DNA of 64,000 nucleotides. It comes from Rummeliibacillus pycnus_A (GTDB taxonomy: Bacteria; Bacillota; Bacilli; Bacillales_A; Planococcaceae). Each line of letters starts with the position of its first letter. Position 1 is the first letter of the stretch. A program made the position numbers and the translations under genes. Shown here piece by piece: positions 1-8,215 of this stretch. Under the pieces are notes generated by a model, which ran no database searches, had not been told where the DNA came from, and saw nothing but the letters and a program-made list of their open reading frames with translations. The stretch is taken from assembly GCF_044359855.1 (NCBI RefSeq), contig NZ_CP132291.1, forward strand, positions 3,844,001-3,908,000. The letters run 5' to 3'.

Positions 1-534
1 AACCAAAATATAATGATTGCAAATATTTCCCCACAAAAGAAAAGTAAAATTCAATCTCTAATCGATCAATATCATTTAACGGATGGTAAACATTATTCAG
101 CACTTCGCCGAAATTCCATTGCATGTACGGCACTACCAACATGCGGACTTGCGATGGCAGAGGCAGAGCGCTACTTACCTTCACTAATTACAAAAATTGA
201 TGAAATCATTGATGAGGCTGGATTACATGATGAGGAAATCGTCATTCGTATGTCAGGCTGCCCAAATGGTTGCTCTCGTGCAGCACTTGCTGAAATCGGC
301 TTTATCGGTAAAGGGCCAGGTAAATACAATATGTATTTAGGGGCATCCTTTACAGGTGATCGCTTAAGTAAAATGTACCGTGAAAATATCGATGAAGCTG
401 AAATTTTAGCCGAGCTTAAGTCATTATTATTCCAATATGCAAAAGAAAGAGAAGAACGCGAGCATTTTGGAAACTTTGTTGTACGTAAGGGCATTATTAA
501 AGCCACAACAGACGGCACAAATTTCCATGCGTAA
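1..534 (+). CDS. cysI: Sulfite reductase hemoprotein subunit, C-terminal part
   Basis: The reading frame is already open at base 1, so this is the 3' end of a gene that starts upstream. The 177 visible codons carry the paired cysteine motifs that bind the coupled [4Fe-4S]-siroheme centre: a C-x5-C in CTALPTCG near visible residue 42 and C-x3-C in SGCPNGC near residue 86, followed by the GFIGKGPGKYN stretch typical of the hemoprotein (beta) subunit. In the assimilatory pathway it reduces sulfite to sulfide in the cytoplasm with electrons from the CysJ flavoprotein, which would be expected upstream and outside the window. A good terminator follows, so it ends its transcript. Confidence 0.93.
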   Translation, partial: NQNIMIANISPQKKSKIQSLIDQYHLTDGKHYSALRRNSIACTALPTCGLAMAEAERYLPSLITKIDEIIDEAGLHDEEIVIRMSGCPNGCSRAALAEIGFIGKGPGKYNMYLGASFTGDRLSKMYRENIDEAEILAELKSLLFQYAKEREEREHFGNFVVRKGIIKATTDGTNFHA

Positions 535-584
535 AGAAGAGAGAGCTTTAATGAAATGAACATACAATCAAAATTAAGATAAAA

Positions 585-632
585 GAAGCCACCGATTTTC
601 TGTATTAAACAGCAAATCGATGGTTTCTTTTT
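585..632 (+). terminator. Terminator after cysI
   Basis: The arms GAAGCCACCGATTT (585-598) and AAATCGATGGTTTC (614-627) pair with two wobble or mismatched positions and are followed by a T run. Confidence 0.85.
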
Positions 633-875
633 GCTTACAAAGAGCTGGGATTTATTCAATGCAATTATAAGATCTCGTTGATTATGTCATATAAAAAGAT
701 AATATAGTTGTATAAAATTGAACCAACTCTAAAGGAATAGTTTGGAATCTTAACTATAGGGGAAATTTTCTCGATAATACAGAAATTAGAGGGGGTTAGT
801 ATAAATCACATTATGCAATATATATTTTACATAATGTAATTTATATGTTACATTTTATTTATCAGAGGTGGTTAT
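633..875. promoter_or_regulatory. Leader/promoter region of the XRE gene with small palindrome
   Basis: No gene is visible here. Positions 827-839 read TTACATAATGTAA, a perfect 13-base palindrome, followed about ten bases later by a related half-site TGTTACAT. It lies just upstream of the HTH gene's ribosome site and is a plausible autoregulatory operator. That is inference from position only. Confidence 0.4.
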
Positions 876-1082
876 ATGGAGAATTCGGTAAAAGTTGCAA
901 GAGTGAAAGCTGATTTAACACAACAACAATTAGCTGATGCTGTTGGAATCACTCGGCAAACAATTAGTTTAATTGAAAAGGGTAAATATAATCCATCTTT
1001 AAAGTTGTGTCTACAGATTTGTTATGCAGTAAATGGCACCTTAGATGAAATATTTTGGATTGAGGAGGAGGACTTTGAATGA
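876..1082 (+). CDS. XRE-family HTH transcriptional regulator (68 aa)
   Basis: This is a compact Cro/CI-type DNA-binding protein, almost all one HTH domain. The pattern LTQQQLADAVGITRQTISLIEKGKYNPSL (residues 14-42) is the canonical helix-turn-helix with the TRQTIS recognition helix. It belongs to the short YozG/YvaO-like single-domain class without a sensing domain. AGAGGTGG sits just ahead of the ATG. The gene overlaps the following membrane-protein gene by 4 bases (ATGA), so the two are translationally coupled. Such pairs are common in Bacillales, where the membrane protein may control the regulator, but partner and target are unknown here. Confidence 0.9.
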   Translation: MENSVKVARVKADLTQQQLADAVGITRQTISLIEKGKYNPSLKLCLQICYAVNGTLDEIFWIEEEDFE

Positions 1083-1516
1083 AGAAGATTACGGACGAGC
1101 GATTAGTACTTAGAAATCTGCAAAATACAAGAATTGTTTATATTGTGCAGACATTTGGGATTCTATGTATCTTAGGATATGAACTATTTATAAACGGTAT
1201 TGAAGCAATGCTTGACAATCCTGTTTGGCTTGTATTTATGATTTCAGGTATTGTAGCTGCTTATTTATCAATGAGTATTAGTGTTGAGCACGAGAATAAA
1301 ATTCGTAATCCCAAAAAGTCGTTTATTTTTTCCACTTTAATTATCTTAAGCATTTCAGTATTAGTTTCTTATCTTATTACGATTACACCAAATTCAGAAT
1401 TGTCACAAGGCACTCTAATTGGTGTCATTTTATTTATTTGTTTTCTTATTCCAAATGTTTATATCTATCGTTTGAGAATGAAACAGCTAATAGATTTAGA
1501 TGATTTAGAGGAATAA
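1079..1516 (+). CDS. Four-helix membrane protein paired with the XRE regulator
   Basis: The product has 145 residues with about four hydrophobic segments (roughly 17-38, 45-67, 82-102 and 113-133) and a short acidic tail. I do not recognise a named family. It resembles the small integral membrane proteins encoded directly after short XRE regulators in Bacillales. The ATG lies inside the stop of the regulator gene (ATGA overlap), implying a fixed stoichiometry. A role as a membrane-bound partner or anti-regulator is inference only. Confidence 0.75.
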   Translation: MKKITDERLVLRNLQNTRIVYIVQTFGILCILGYELFINGIEAMLDNPVWLVFMISGIVAAYLSMSISVEHENKIRNPKKSFIFSTLIILSISVLVSYLITITPNSELSQGTLIGVILFICFLIPNVYIYRLRMKQLIDLDDLEE

Positions 1517-1664
1517 ATCAATCAATATCACTTTTTATCATATCTAACTAGCAAGATGGTTAAACCCAAAGTCACAAGTTTTTCTGGTCTAACTCTAAAT
1601 TTAATGTTCTTGGTTTGAAAGAGTTTGTGATTTTCCATATAACGAGCTGTTTCTTCATTTAAAT

Positions 1665-1698
1665 AAAAAAATGTCCATTTTTGTCATGGGCATTTTTT
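1665..1698. terminator. Bidirectional terminator
   Basis: An A6-ATGTCCA arm (1665-1676) pairs with a TGGGCAT-T6 arm (1687-1698). It is A/T-rich on both sides, so it can serve the convergent cheX-like gene and the + strand gene. Confidence 0.75.
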
Positions 1699-1713
1699 TC
1701 ATGCATATGCTAT

Positions 1714-2169
1714 TTAGGTAGGGTCAATTGTCAACAAAATAGTTAAGTCTCCAATTCCTTCTGCATTTACAGGTAACTTGAATGCATGTCTAAAGCCAAA
1801 AAGTTTTGTATGCCCAACCATTACTGTGGGTGGAGTAATATCAAGTTCTAAATTTTGTTCAGCAACATACGTGCATAGATTTCCTGCAACCATATTCCCG
1901 AATTCACCAGTAAAAGATTCTAACATTGCACCATCAAGTTGCATTCCATACATAGCTTCACCAATGGCACTAAAAGTTCTTGGAGTAGAATCTATGATAA
2001 TACGTCCCCTCATATCTCCAACCATACCTATTAACACACTGATTTCAGATTGTTCGTAAGGGTCTGAAGTAATGGATGGAGATGAAACGTGAACCTCTTT
2101 GGGTAAAACAGCTTTGAGTGAAAGGATTGTACCATTTAGAATAGTTTGAACTTGTGTCGAAGTGCTCAT
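1714..2169 (-). CDS. CheX-like chemotaxis phosphatase
   Basis: The 151-residue product matches the CheC/CheX/FliY phosphatase fold. Its ESFTGEFGNMVAGN segment (about residues 84-97) contains the E-x2-N signature that positions a water to dephosphorylate CheY-P. As in CheX there is a single copy of the motif rather than the two of CheC. No chemotaxis genes lie next to it, which is usual for lone CheX-like genes. TAAAGGAGATAAC precedes the ATG. It could act on another response regulator, since the partner cannot be read from the sequence. Confidence 0.85.
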   Translation of the reverse strand: MSTSTQVQTILNGTILSLKAVLPKEVHVSSPSITSDPYEQSEISVLIGMVGDMRGRIIIDSTPRTFSAIGEAMYGMQLDGAMLESFTGEFGNMVAGNLCTYVAEQNLELDITPPTVMVGHTKLFGFRHAFKLPVNAEGIGDLTILLTIDPT

Positions 2170-2277
2170 TGTTATCTCCTTTAAATGTGACCTTTTTATT
2201 ATATTATCATGCTAGTAGAGAATTTAATAGTAAACCTTGACGAAATATAGAATTTTTATTATTATTAAATTATCAAA

Positions 2278-2292
2278 TGAGAATGATTTTCA
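2278..2292. promoter_or_regulatory. Fur-box-like site
   Basis: TGAGAATGATTTTCA fits the 7-1-7 Fur consensus TGATAATnATTATCA at 12 of 14 defined positions. It lies about 50 bases upstream of the ribosome site of the 29-codon gene, with the AT-rich candidate promoter beside it. Identification as Fur rather than PerR or Zur is from the motif alone. Confidence 0.6.
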
Positions 2293-2344
2293 TGTTCAAC
2301 GATGAAACTTATATACGGATAATTTTTAAAAGGGAGCGGTCAAA

Positions 2345-2434
2345 TTGATTTATGCATTTATAGGTGCCACACTTATTATTTATGGAGTAATAGGAAAATA
2401 TGTTTTCAATCAGACAACCGCACATTTAAAATAA
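2345..2434 (+). CDS. 29-aa hydrophobic microprotein, putative Fur regulon
   Basis: This is a TTG-initiated frame of 29 codons with GGGAG eight bases upstream and its own terminator directly after the stop. The peptide starts MIYAFIGATLIIYGVIGKYV and ends in a short polar, slightly basic tail, so it looks like a single-pass membrane peptide. It is too short for normal gene calling. Three independent signals bracket it: a Fur-box-like site, a ribosome site and a terminator. I do not recognise a family. B. subtilis Fur controls small Fbp proteins, but those are basic and not obviously similar. An iron-starvation membrane microprotein is an inference. Confidence 0.6.
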   Translation: MIYAFIGATLIIYGVIGKYVFNQTTAHLK

Positions 2435-2440
2435 TTTTTT

Positions 2441-2472
2441 AAATCCTTCTATTAAATAGGAGGATTTTTTTT
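2441..2472 (+). terminator. Terminator of the microprotein gene
   Basis: AAATCCTTCTA (2441-2451) pairs with TAGGAGGATTT and runs into eight T residues, seven bases after the stop codon. Confidence 0.85.
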
Positions 2473-2526
2473 GCTTTGTCATGGTAGAATGAACTTATTA
2501 CTTATCAAAAGGGGTACAAGATTGTC

Positions 2527-5500
2527 ATGACAGAATTCGAGCAGCGATTAAAAAAACTCTTAAAGCAAACTGCAGTTCAATATTTAATATATCAACAAAA
2601 TGAAGACCAAGAACGATTACAAAAAACAAAATTATTTGCTGAAAAGCTTTTAAATAAAGAATATATGATTGCATTTGCAGGACATTTCTCTGCAGGTAAA
2701 TCTAGTATGATTAATGCTTTAACAGGAGAAGAACTTTTACCATCAAGCCCTATTCCAACAAGTGCAAATGTAGTAAAAGTGCATAAAGCAGATCAAAATT
2801 ATGCTATTGCATATTTAACTGATGAAGATCCTGTGATTTTTGATGGGGATTATGATATCCGTACGGTGAAAGATTTTGCGAAAAATGGTGCACTTGTTTC
2901 ACAAATAGAAATTGGTCATCAATATTCGGTTTTACCAGAAGGAATCACTGTGATGGACACACCAGGGGTTGATTCAACAGATGATGCACATAGAATGTCG
3001 ACTGAATCTGCTCTACATTTAGCGGATATTGTTTTTTATGTGATGGATTACAACCACGTTCAATCTGAATTAAATTTCCAATTTACCAAAAATTTGATGA
3101 AATATAATCCAAATCTTTTTCTAATTGTTAATCAAATTGACAAGCATAAAGAAAATGAACTTTCATTCGAAGATTTTTCAAATTCAGTTTATACATCTTT
3201 TGCAAACTGGGGTGTACAGCCAAAGGGCATTTTCTTTACGTCATTACGTGATGCTTCTAATCCACATAATGATTTCAAAAAAGTAAAAGAAATCGTTATG
3301 AATAGTATGATTGGCTGGCAGGATAATTTGCTTGCTGTAGCTGAGAAGACATTACAACAGCTTCACAAAGAGCATGACGAATATTTAACATCAAATAAAC
3401 AAGAACTATTAGCTAATAATGAAGAAATATTATCAAAAGAAGACTGGGGAAATCGTGTTGAAATTACATCAGATTATCAAACAGTCATACATCAATTAGA
3501 GTTGTATTCAGCTTCAAATTGGCAAAAAAGTTTTGATAACAATCGTGATGAGCTATTGGAAAACGCTGCTATTATGCCATTTGAATTACGTGAGAAATTA
3601 ATGCTTTATCTCGAAAGTATTCAGCCTAATTTTAAGATGGGAATGTTCTTTGCTGCGAAGAAAACTCAAGCTGAACAACAATCTCGTAAAGAGGCCCTTT
3701 ATGAATTGTATTGTTCAATTACGGCAAATCAAATTTCAGGTCATTTAAGAGTATTAATGAAGCAGTCTCTTAAGGAAGTGAATGCATTAACGGACGAGAT
3801 GTCTCATGAAATTGATGGTTTCACCTTGAAGCCACCAATGGAAGTGATTGAAGAGCAAGTAAAATTAGACTCTGGTATTGCTGGTGATGCACTATTAAAC
3901 TTCGCAACTCGAGTAGCAAATGCCACAATGAGATGGTATAAGCAAAGCACAGATGATTGGAAATTTGAAAAAGCATCGTATATTGAAGAACTTTCATTCA
4001 CAACAGTTGCACCATTAAAGAAAAAGGGTGCAGCATTACAAAAAAAAGTTGAAATTATTGAAGCTGTGGAAGTCATCGAACAGCAAGAAAAGTATTTTGA
4101 AGTGCAAAAATCGGTTTCAATCGAAACAGTAAATAAAGAAGCAGATCAATATGTATCCAATTGGTCAAAAGAACATGAGGCGGCATTCGAAAAAATACGT
4201 CAATTTGATCCATCCATGCTAGTAAAAGAAGAACAATTGGATATTGATGAAATAGATGAAGAACAAAACCATGAGGGAGTGTCCTTTCATACAGCAACAG
4301 CTCTTCAAAATGCTATGAAGACTGCAAATGCTGTTTCACCAATTCAAGGTTTCACGGAAGTCGCAAATTATTTGAAAAATAAAGTACAACGTCTAGAACA
4401 AAAAGATTTCACGATTGCTTTGTTTGGTGCATTTAGCGCAGGTAAATCTTCTTTTTCAAATGCACTAATGGGGCAAAAAGTATTACCGGTATCACCAAAC
4501 CCAACCACTGCTGCAATCAATAAGATACGTCCTGTTACACCGGATCATCCACATGAAACAGCAGATGTACATTTAAAAACTACGGTGCAATTGCAAGAGG
4601 ACATTATTGCAAGCTTTGGAGCAATAGGTGTTCGAGTATCCTCATTAGAGGAAGCATTCAGTAAAATTGATGAAACATTATCAAAAGAACTAGAAGATGA
4701 ACGATTACATGTTCATAAATCATTTATTCGCGCTTTCAAGGAAGGCTATCCTGAATTTAAGGAGAAACTTGGTAGCACAGTACGCACTAACCGCCAAGAA
4801 TTTGAGAAATTTGTTGCCCAAGAAAGCCGAAGCTGTTTTGTTGATACAATCGATTTCTATTATGATTGCGAGTTAACACGTATGGGTGTAACACTAGTAG
4901 ATACTCCGGGAGCAGACTCAATCAATGCGAGACATACAGGAGTGGCTTTTGAATACATTCGAAACGCAGATGCTATTTTATTCATCACTTACTACAACCA
5001 TGCATTTGCAAAAGCGGATCGCGAATTTTTAATTCAATTAGGTCGTGTAAAAGATGCCTTTGAATTAGATAAAATGTTCTTTGTTGTAAACGCAATTGAT
5101 CTTGCTTCAAATGATGATGAAGCTGATGATGTCAAAACTTATGTTAGACAAGAATTACAACGTTTTGGTATTCGTAAACCGCGACTATTTGGCGTTTCTA
5201 GTCTGCTTGCTTTACAAGAAAAGGTTGAAAGTAAAACACTTGATTCTGGTATGGCTTTATTCGAAGAAAACTTCCACCACTTTTTATCTGAAGAATTAAC
5301 AGCACTTGCCGTACAAGCATTAGTAGAAGAAACAGAAAAAGCCCAAGAGCGATTAAGAATGTTAATCCAACAAACAGAAGACAATATAAAACGCAAAGAT
5401 GAACGATTAGTGGAACTTGCAAAATTAGAACAATATATTCATACACATTATATGAATTCTGCTGCACAAACCATTGAAAGAGACACATTACAAGAACTAG

Positions 5501-6147
5501 ATGAACTTCTGTATTTCGTGTTGCAACGTGTATATTATCGCTATCCAGATTTCTTCAAGGAAGGCTATAATCCTACAACTTTTGCAATGAAGTCTTCAGC
5601 AGTTGCATTAGATATTGCTTTAAAAGAAGTATTATCTAGCTTGAGTTTTGACTTTGAACAAGAAATGCGTGTTACAAACTTCCGCTTAGTAAAATTCATT
5701 TTGAAAAAAGTACAAGAGCGCTATTCATATGATACAAAACAATTAAAAGACATCAATGCAAGCTTCTCATTTATGCCTTTTGAAGTAGAAGAACCAAGCA
5801 TATTAGAATTTACAGGTCCTTTTACAAGTACAAAACCTTATGAATCCGTAAAATCTTATTTTAAAAATAGTAAGTCTTTCTTTGAAAAAGGAGATAATAA
5901 TAAACTTCGTGAGGCTCTCGAAGAATTAACAAAGCCTGACGCAAAAGTCTATCTTGATACACAATCTGAACGTATGAAAAAATGGCTAGAAAATGTAATA
6001 GCTGAAGAAGCTGAAGACCTAAGATTGTACATTAGTAGACAGGCAACTCAACAAATTGATATTGAAAAATCATTGCTCCACGAAAACAGTAAATTAGAGG
6101 GATGGAAAGTGATTTATGAATCATTAATGGATGGAGTGAAAAATTAA
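2527..6147 (+). CDS. dynA: Double-headed dynamin-like GTPase DynA
   Basis: At 1206 residues it matches the bacterial dynamin DynA (B. subtilis YpbR, about 1190 aa), a natural tandem fusion of two dynamin GTPase/stalk units. The first unit has GHFSAGKSS (P-loop, residues 52-60) and a DTPG switch near 143. The second has GAFSAGKSS near 634 and DTPG near 793. Long helical stalks follow each head. In B. subtilis DynA tethers and fuses membranes and supports membrane repair, including resistance to pore-forming agents and phage. AAGGGG lies 12-13 bases upstream of the ATG. The TAATG overlap with the next gene couples their translation. Confidence 0.95.
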   Translation: MTEFEQRLKKLLKQTAVQYLIYQQNEDQERLQKTKLFAEKLLNKEYMIAFAGHFSAGKSSMINALTGEELLPSSPIPTSANVVKVHKADQNYAIAYLTDEDPVIFDGDYDIRTVKDFAKNGALVSQIEIGHQYSVLPEGITVMDTPGVDSTDDAHRMSTESALHLADIVFYVMDYNHVQSELNFQFTKNLMKYNPNLFLIVNQIDKHKENELSFEDFSNSVYTSFANWGVQPKGIFFTSLRDASNPHNDFKKVKEIVMNSMIGWQDNLLAVAEKTLQQLHKEHDEYLTSNKQELLANNEEILSKEDWGNRVEITSDYQTVIHQLELYSASNWQKSFDNNRDELLENAAIMPFELREKLMLYLESIQPNFKMGMFFAAKKTQAEQQSRKEALYELYCSITANQISGHLRVLMKQSLKEVNALTDEMSHEIDGFTLKPPMEVIEEQVKLDSGIAGDALLNFATRVANATMRWYKQSTDDWKFEKASYIEELSFTTVAPLKKKGAALQKKVEIIEAVEVIEQQEKYFEVQKSVSIETVNKEADQYVSNWSKEHEAAFEKIRQFDPSMLVKEEQLDIDEIDEEQNHEGVSFHTATALQNAMKTANAVSPIQGFTEVANYLKNKVQRLEQKDFTIALFGAFSAGKSSFSNALMGQKVLPVSPNPTTAAINKIRPVTPDHPHETADVHLKTTVQLQEDIIASFGAIGVRVSSLEEAFSKIDETLSKELEDERLHVHKSFIRAFKEGYPEFKEKLGSTVRTNRQEFEKFVAQESRSCFVDTIDFYYDCELTRMGVTLVDTPGADSINARHTGVAFEYIRNADAILFITYYNHAFAKADREFLIQLGRVKDAFELDKMFFVVNAIDLASNDDEADDVKTYVRQELQRFGIRKPRLFGVSSLLALQEKVESKTLDSGMALFEENFHHFLSEELTALAVQALVEETEKAQERLRMLIQQTEDNIKRKDERLVELAKLEQYIHTHYMNSAAQTIERDTLQELDELLYFVLQRVYYRYPDFFKEGYNPTTFAMKSSAVALDIALKEVLSSLSFDFEQEMRVTNFRLVKFILKKVQERYSYDTKQLKDINASFSFMPFEVEEPSILEFTGPFTSTKPYESVKSYFKNSKSFFEKGDNNKLREALEELTKPDAKVYLDTQSERMKKWLENVIAEEAEDLRLYISRQATQQIDIEKSLLHENSKLEGWKVIYESLMDGVKN

Positions 6148-6959
6148 TGGGAAATGTTTTTGTTTCAGTAAAAGACTTAGAATTAGCAAAGCAACATGAT
6201 TATAAGTGGATTGATGCTCGTTTCAACTTACAAAATCCTAATGAAGGCCTCACTTTATATGAAGAAGATCATATTAATAATGCCGTGTACTGGAATTTAG
6301 AAAAAGATTTATCGGATATGCAAAAGAATGCAGGCAGACATCCTATGCCAGATAAAGAGCAACTAAAAATATTGTTTGAACAAAGTGGTTTACAGCAAGA
6401 TCAATTCATTTTAATTTATGACCAGGGAGGTTCACCATTCGCAACGAGAGCATGGTGGATGTTGCAATATGGTGGCTTCAAAAATGTAAAAGTTATTCAA
6501 GAAGGTTATCAAGCTCTCCAGAAAGCAGGCTTCAAAACTACCAGTGAAAAAACGATTGCTGCACCAACTCAATTAGAGATGAACTGGCAGGATCAACTTT
6601 ATACTGATCGAGATGGAGTAAAAGCTATTGTTGATGGTAAAGTAAAACGCACATTGCTAGATGCTAGAGCAAACATTCGCTATAGAGGTGAAGAAGAAGC
6701 AATAGACAAAATAGCAGGGCACATTCCTGGTGCATTAAATTATGATTGGGAACAATTAAAAGAAAATGGATATTTAGCTCCAAATGATACTTTACTAGAT
6801 GTAGTGAGTAAGGATGAACCAATTACGGTTTATTGTGGAAGTGGTGTAACAGCATCACCACTTTATGCAGTCCTTAAAGAAATGGAGTATAAAAACGTAC
6901 AATTATACACAGGAAGCTATAGTGACTGGATTACTAAATATGAAGTAGAAAAGGGGTAA
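6147..6959 (+). CDS. Two-domain rhodanese sulfurtransferase (SseA type)
   Basis: The 270-residue product has two rhodanese domains, an inactive N-terminal one with a DQGGSPFATRAWWM loop and a catalytic C-terminal one. The active-site loop reads CGSGVTA (Cys near 230), which is the loop form of 3-mercaptopyruvate sulfurtransferases; thiosulfate sulfurtransferases usually have CRKGVTA. It transfers sulfane sulfur through a persulfide on that cysteine in the cytoplasm. Its ATG overlaps the dynA stop by one base (TAATG), so it is co-translated with dynA. No functional link to membrane dynamics is known to me. Confidence 0.9.
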   Translation: MGNVFVSVKDLELAKQHDYKWIDARFNLQNPNEGLTLYEEDHINNAVYWNLEKDLSDMQKNAGRHPMPDKEQLKILFEQSGLQQDQFILIYDQGGSPFATRAWWMLQYGGFKNVKVIQEGYQALQKAGFKTTSEKTIAAPTQLEMNWQDQLYTDRDGVKAIVDGKVKRTLLDARANIRYRGEEEAIDKIAGHIPGALNYDWEQLKENGYLAPNDTLLDVVSKDEPITVYCGSGVTASPLYAVLKEMEYKNVQLYTGSYSDWITKYEVEKG

Positions 6960-7008
6960 TAATGCAGATTTAGTAAGGTGTATATTTATGATACTATTTA
7001 GTAGATTA

Positions 7009-7020
7009 GGGGAATTCCCC
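7009..7020. promoter_or_regulatory. GGGGAATTCCCC palindrome upstream of the SH3/C39 gene
   Basis: A perfect 12-base GC-flanked palindrome sits 40 bases upstream of the start codon in an otherwise AT-rich promoter region. It is a possible operator, and no binding family is assigned. Confidence 0.3.
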
Positions 7021-7060
7021 CTGTATCTTACATAAATAGTTCATAGAAAGTAGGCTTACA

Positions 7061-7996
7061 GTGTTATTAACTACAACAAGAAAATATACAAAATTACTTA
7101 GCATTACTGCATTAAGTTCAGCATTAGTAGCAGCTAGCTTTACTGACTTCACAACACAACCATTAACTTCGCAAGCTGCTTCATCTGAAGAAAAAGTGTC
7201 AAATGAATATGTTTTAAAAACAGCGGGAAATGTCCGCTCTGGCGTTGGAACGAAATATAAAGTTTTAACAACACTAAAGAAAGGGACAACCATTAAACCA
7301 ACTGTTCGAAAAAAGGATACCCAAAAAACATATTGGTACAAAATTAAAGTAGGTTCTAAATATGGTTGGATATCAGGTACGCTTTTGACGAAAAAATATA
7401 TTTATAAATCGAGTGGAGATAAAGATGCAATTTCACTAGATGTTCCCTATATCAATCAGATGAAGCCATTATATGCACCATTTGGTTGTGAAGGGGCTAG
7501 TCTACAGCAGGCATTACAATTTAAAGGATATGCTAAAGAGATAAGCTATAAAAATTTTTTAAATAATATGCCTAAAACAAAACAGAATCCTTATAAAGGG
7601 TTTGCTGGATCACCTTTTTATGCAATTGATGGTGTGTTTCAATCAATCTTTCCAAATCCATTAGCGAATTATGGAAAGAAATATAGTAGTACTGTTAAAG
7701 ATATAACAGGAGCTTCTACAAAAGAATTGCGAACTGAGTTAGCAGCTGGTCATCCAATAGTTGTCTATGTTACATTGGACTTCTCAAAACCAAAATGGAC
7801 AAATTGGAATATGGGCTCAGCGGGGAAAAACGTTAAAATGGTGGATAATTTACATGTTACAACACTAGCAGGCTATAGCAGTAAAACAAAACGTTATAAA
7901 GTGGTTGATCCTAATAATAAAGGCATATACTGGGTTAATGAATATGAATTTGAACGTGCATATAATGCTTTAAAATATGCAGTAGTAGTCCGTTAA
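7061..7996 (+). CDS. Secreted SH3-domain protein with C39-like peptidase domain
   Basis: The 311-residue product starts at GTG. An N-terminal signal peptide ends near an SQAASS cleavage region (about 37-41). A bacterial SH3 domain follows (about 48-112, with NVRSG and WYKIKV...GWISG). The rest is a C39-like cysteine peptidase domain: DVPYINQ, then GCEGASLQQ with the presumed catalytic Cys near 143, NLHVTT with His near 265, and a VVDPN segment. SH3 domains bind cell-wall peptides, so this is likely a wall-bound hydrolase or bacteriocin-processing-like enzyme of unknown substrate. A terminator follows and no partner gene is adjacent. Confidence 0.85.
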   Translation: MLLTTTRKYTKLLSITALSSALVAASFTDFTTQPLTSQAASSEEKVSNEYVLKTAGNVRSGVGTKYKVLTTLKKGTTIKPTVRKKDTQKTYWYKIKVGSKYGWISGTLLTKKYIYKSSGDKDAISLDVPYINQMKPLYAPFGCEGASLQQALQFKGYAKEISYKNFLNNMPKTKQNPYKGFAGSPFYAIDGVFQSIFPNPLANYGKKYSSTVKDITGASTKELRTELAAGHPIVVYVTLDFSKPKWTNWNMGSAGKNVKMVDNLHVTTLAGYSSKTKRYKVVDPNNKGIYWVNEYEFERAYNALKYAVVVR

Positions 7997-8003
7997 AAAA
8001 TAG

Positions 8004-8053
8004 AAGACATCTTTTTCATTGTTCTTTTGAACATTGAAGGAGATGTCTTTTTT
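8004..8053 (+). terminator. Terminator after the SH3/C39 gene
   Basis: AGACATCT (8005-8012) pairs with AGATGTCT (8041-8048), with extra pairing inside (TTCATTGTTC against GAACATTGAA), followed by T6. Confidence 0.85.
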
Positions 8054-8215
8054 ATGAATTTTTTTATTGTAACTTAAAATTCCCATTAAATAATTTTACG
8101 TAATAAAAGGAACCATATATTTGATGGCGAATAATAGGAAATAACAAAAGGGTAATATGTAAAAATAAGGGGATAATTGTTTTCTAAATAAGAATATTTA
8201 TAAAGAGGTGAAATG

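Noticed and set aside
171..659. 162-codon minus-strand frame over cysI
   Set aside because: It is antisense to a conserved gene and covers its terminator, so it is a shadow.
3804..5488. Several 70-95 codon minus-strand frames within dynA
   Set aside because: They are antisense shadows of a conserved frame without ribosome sites.
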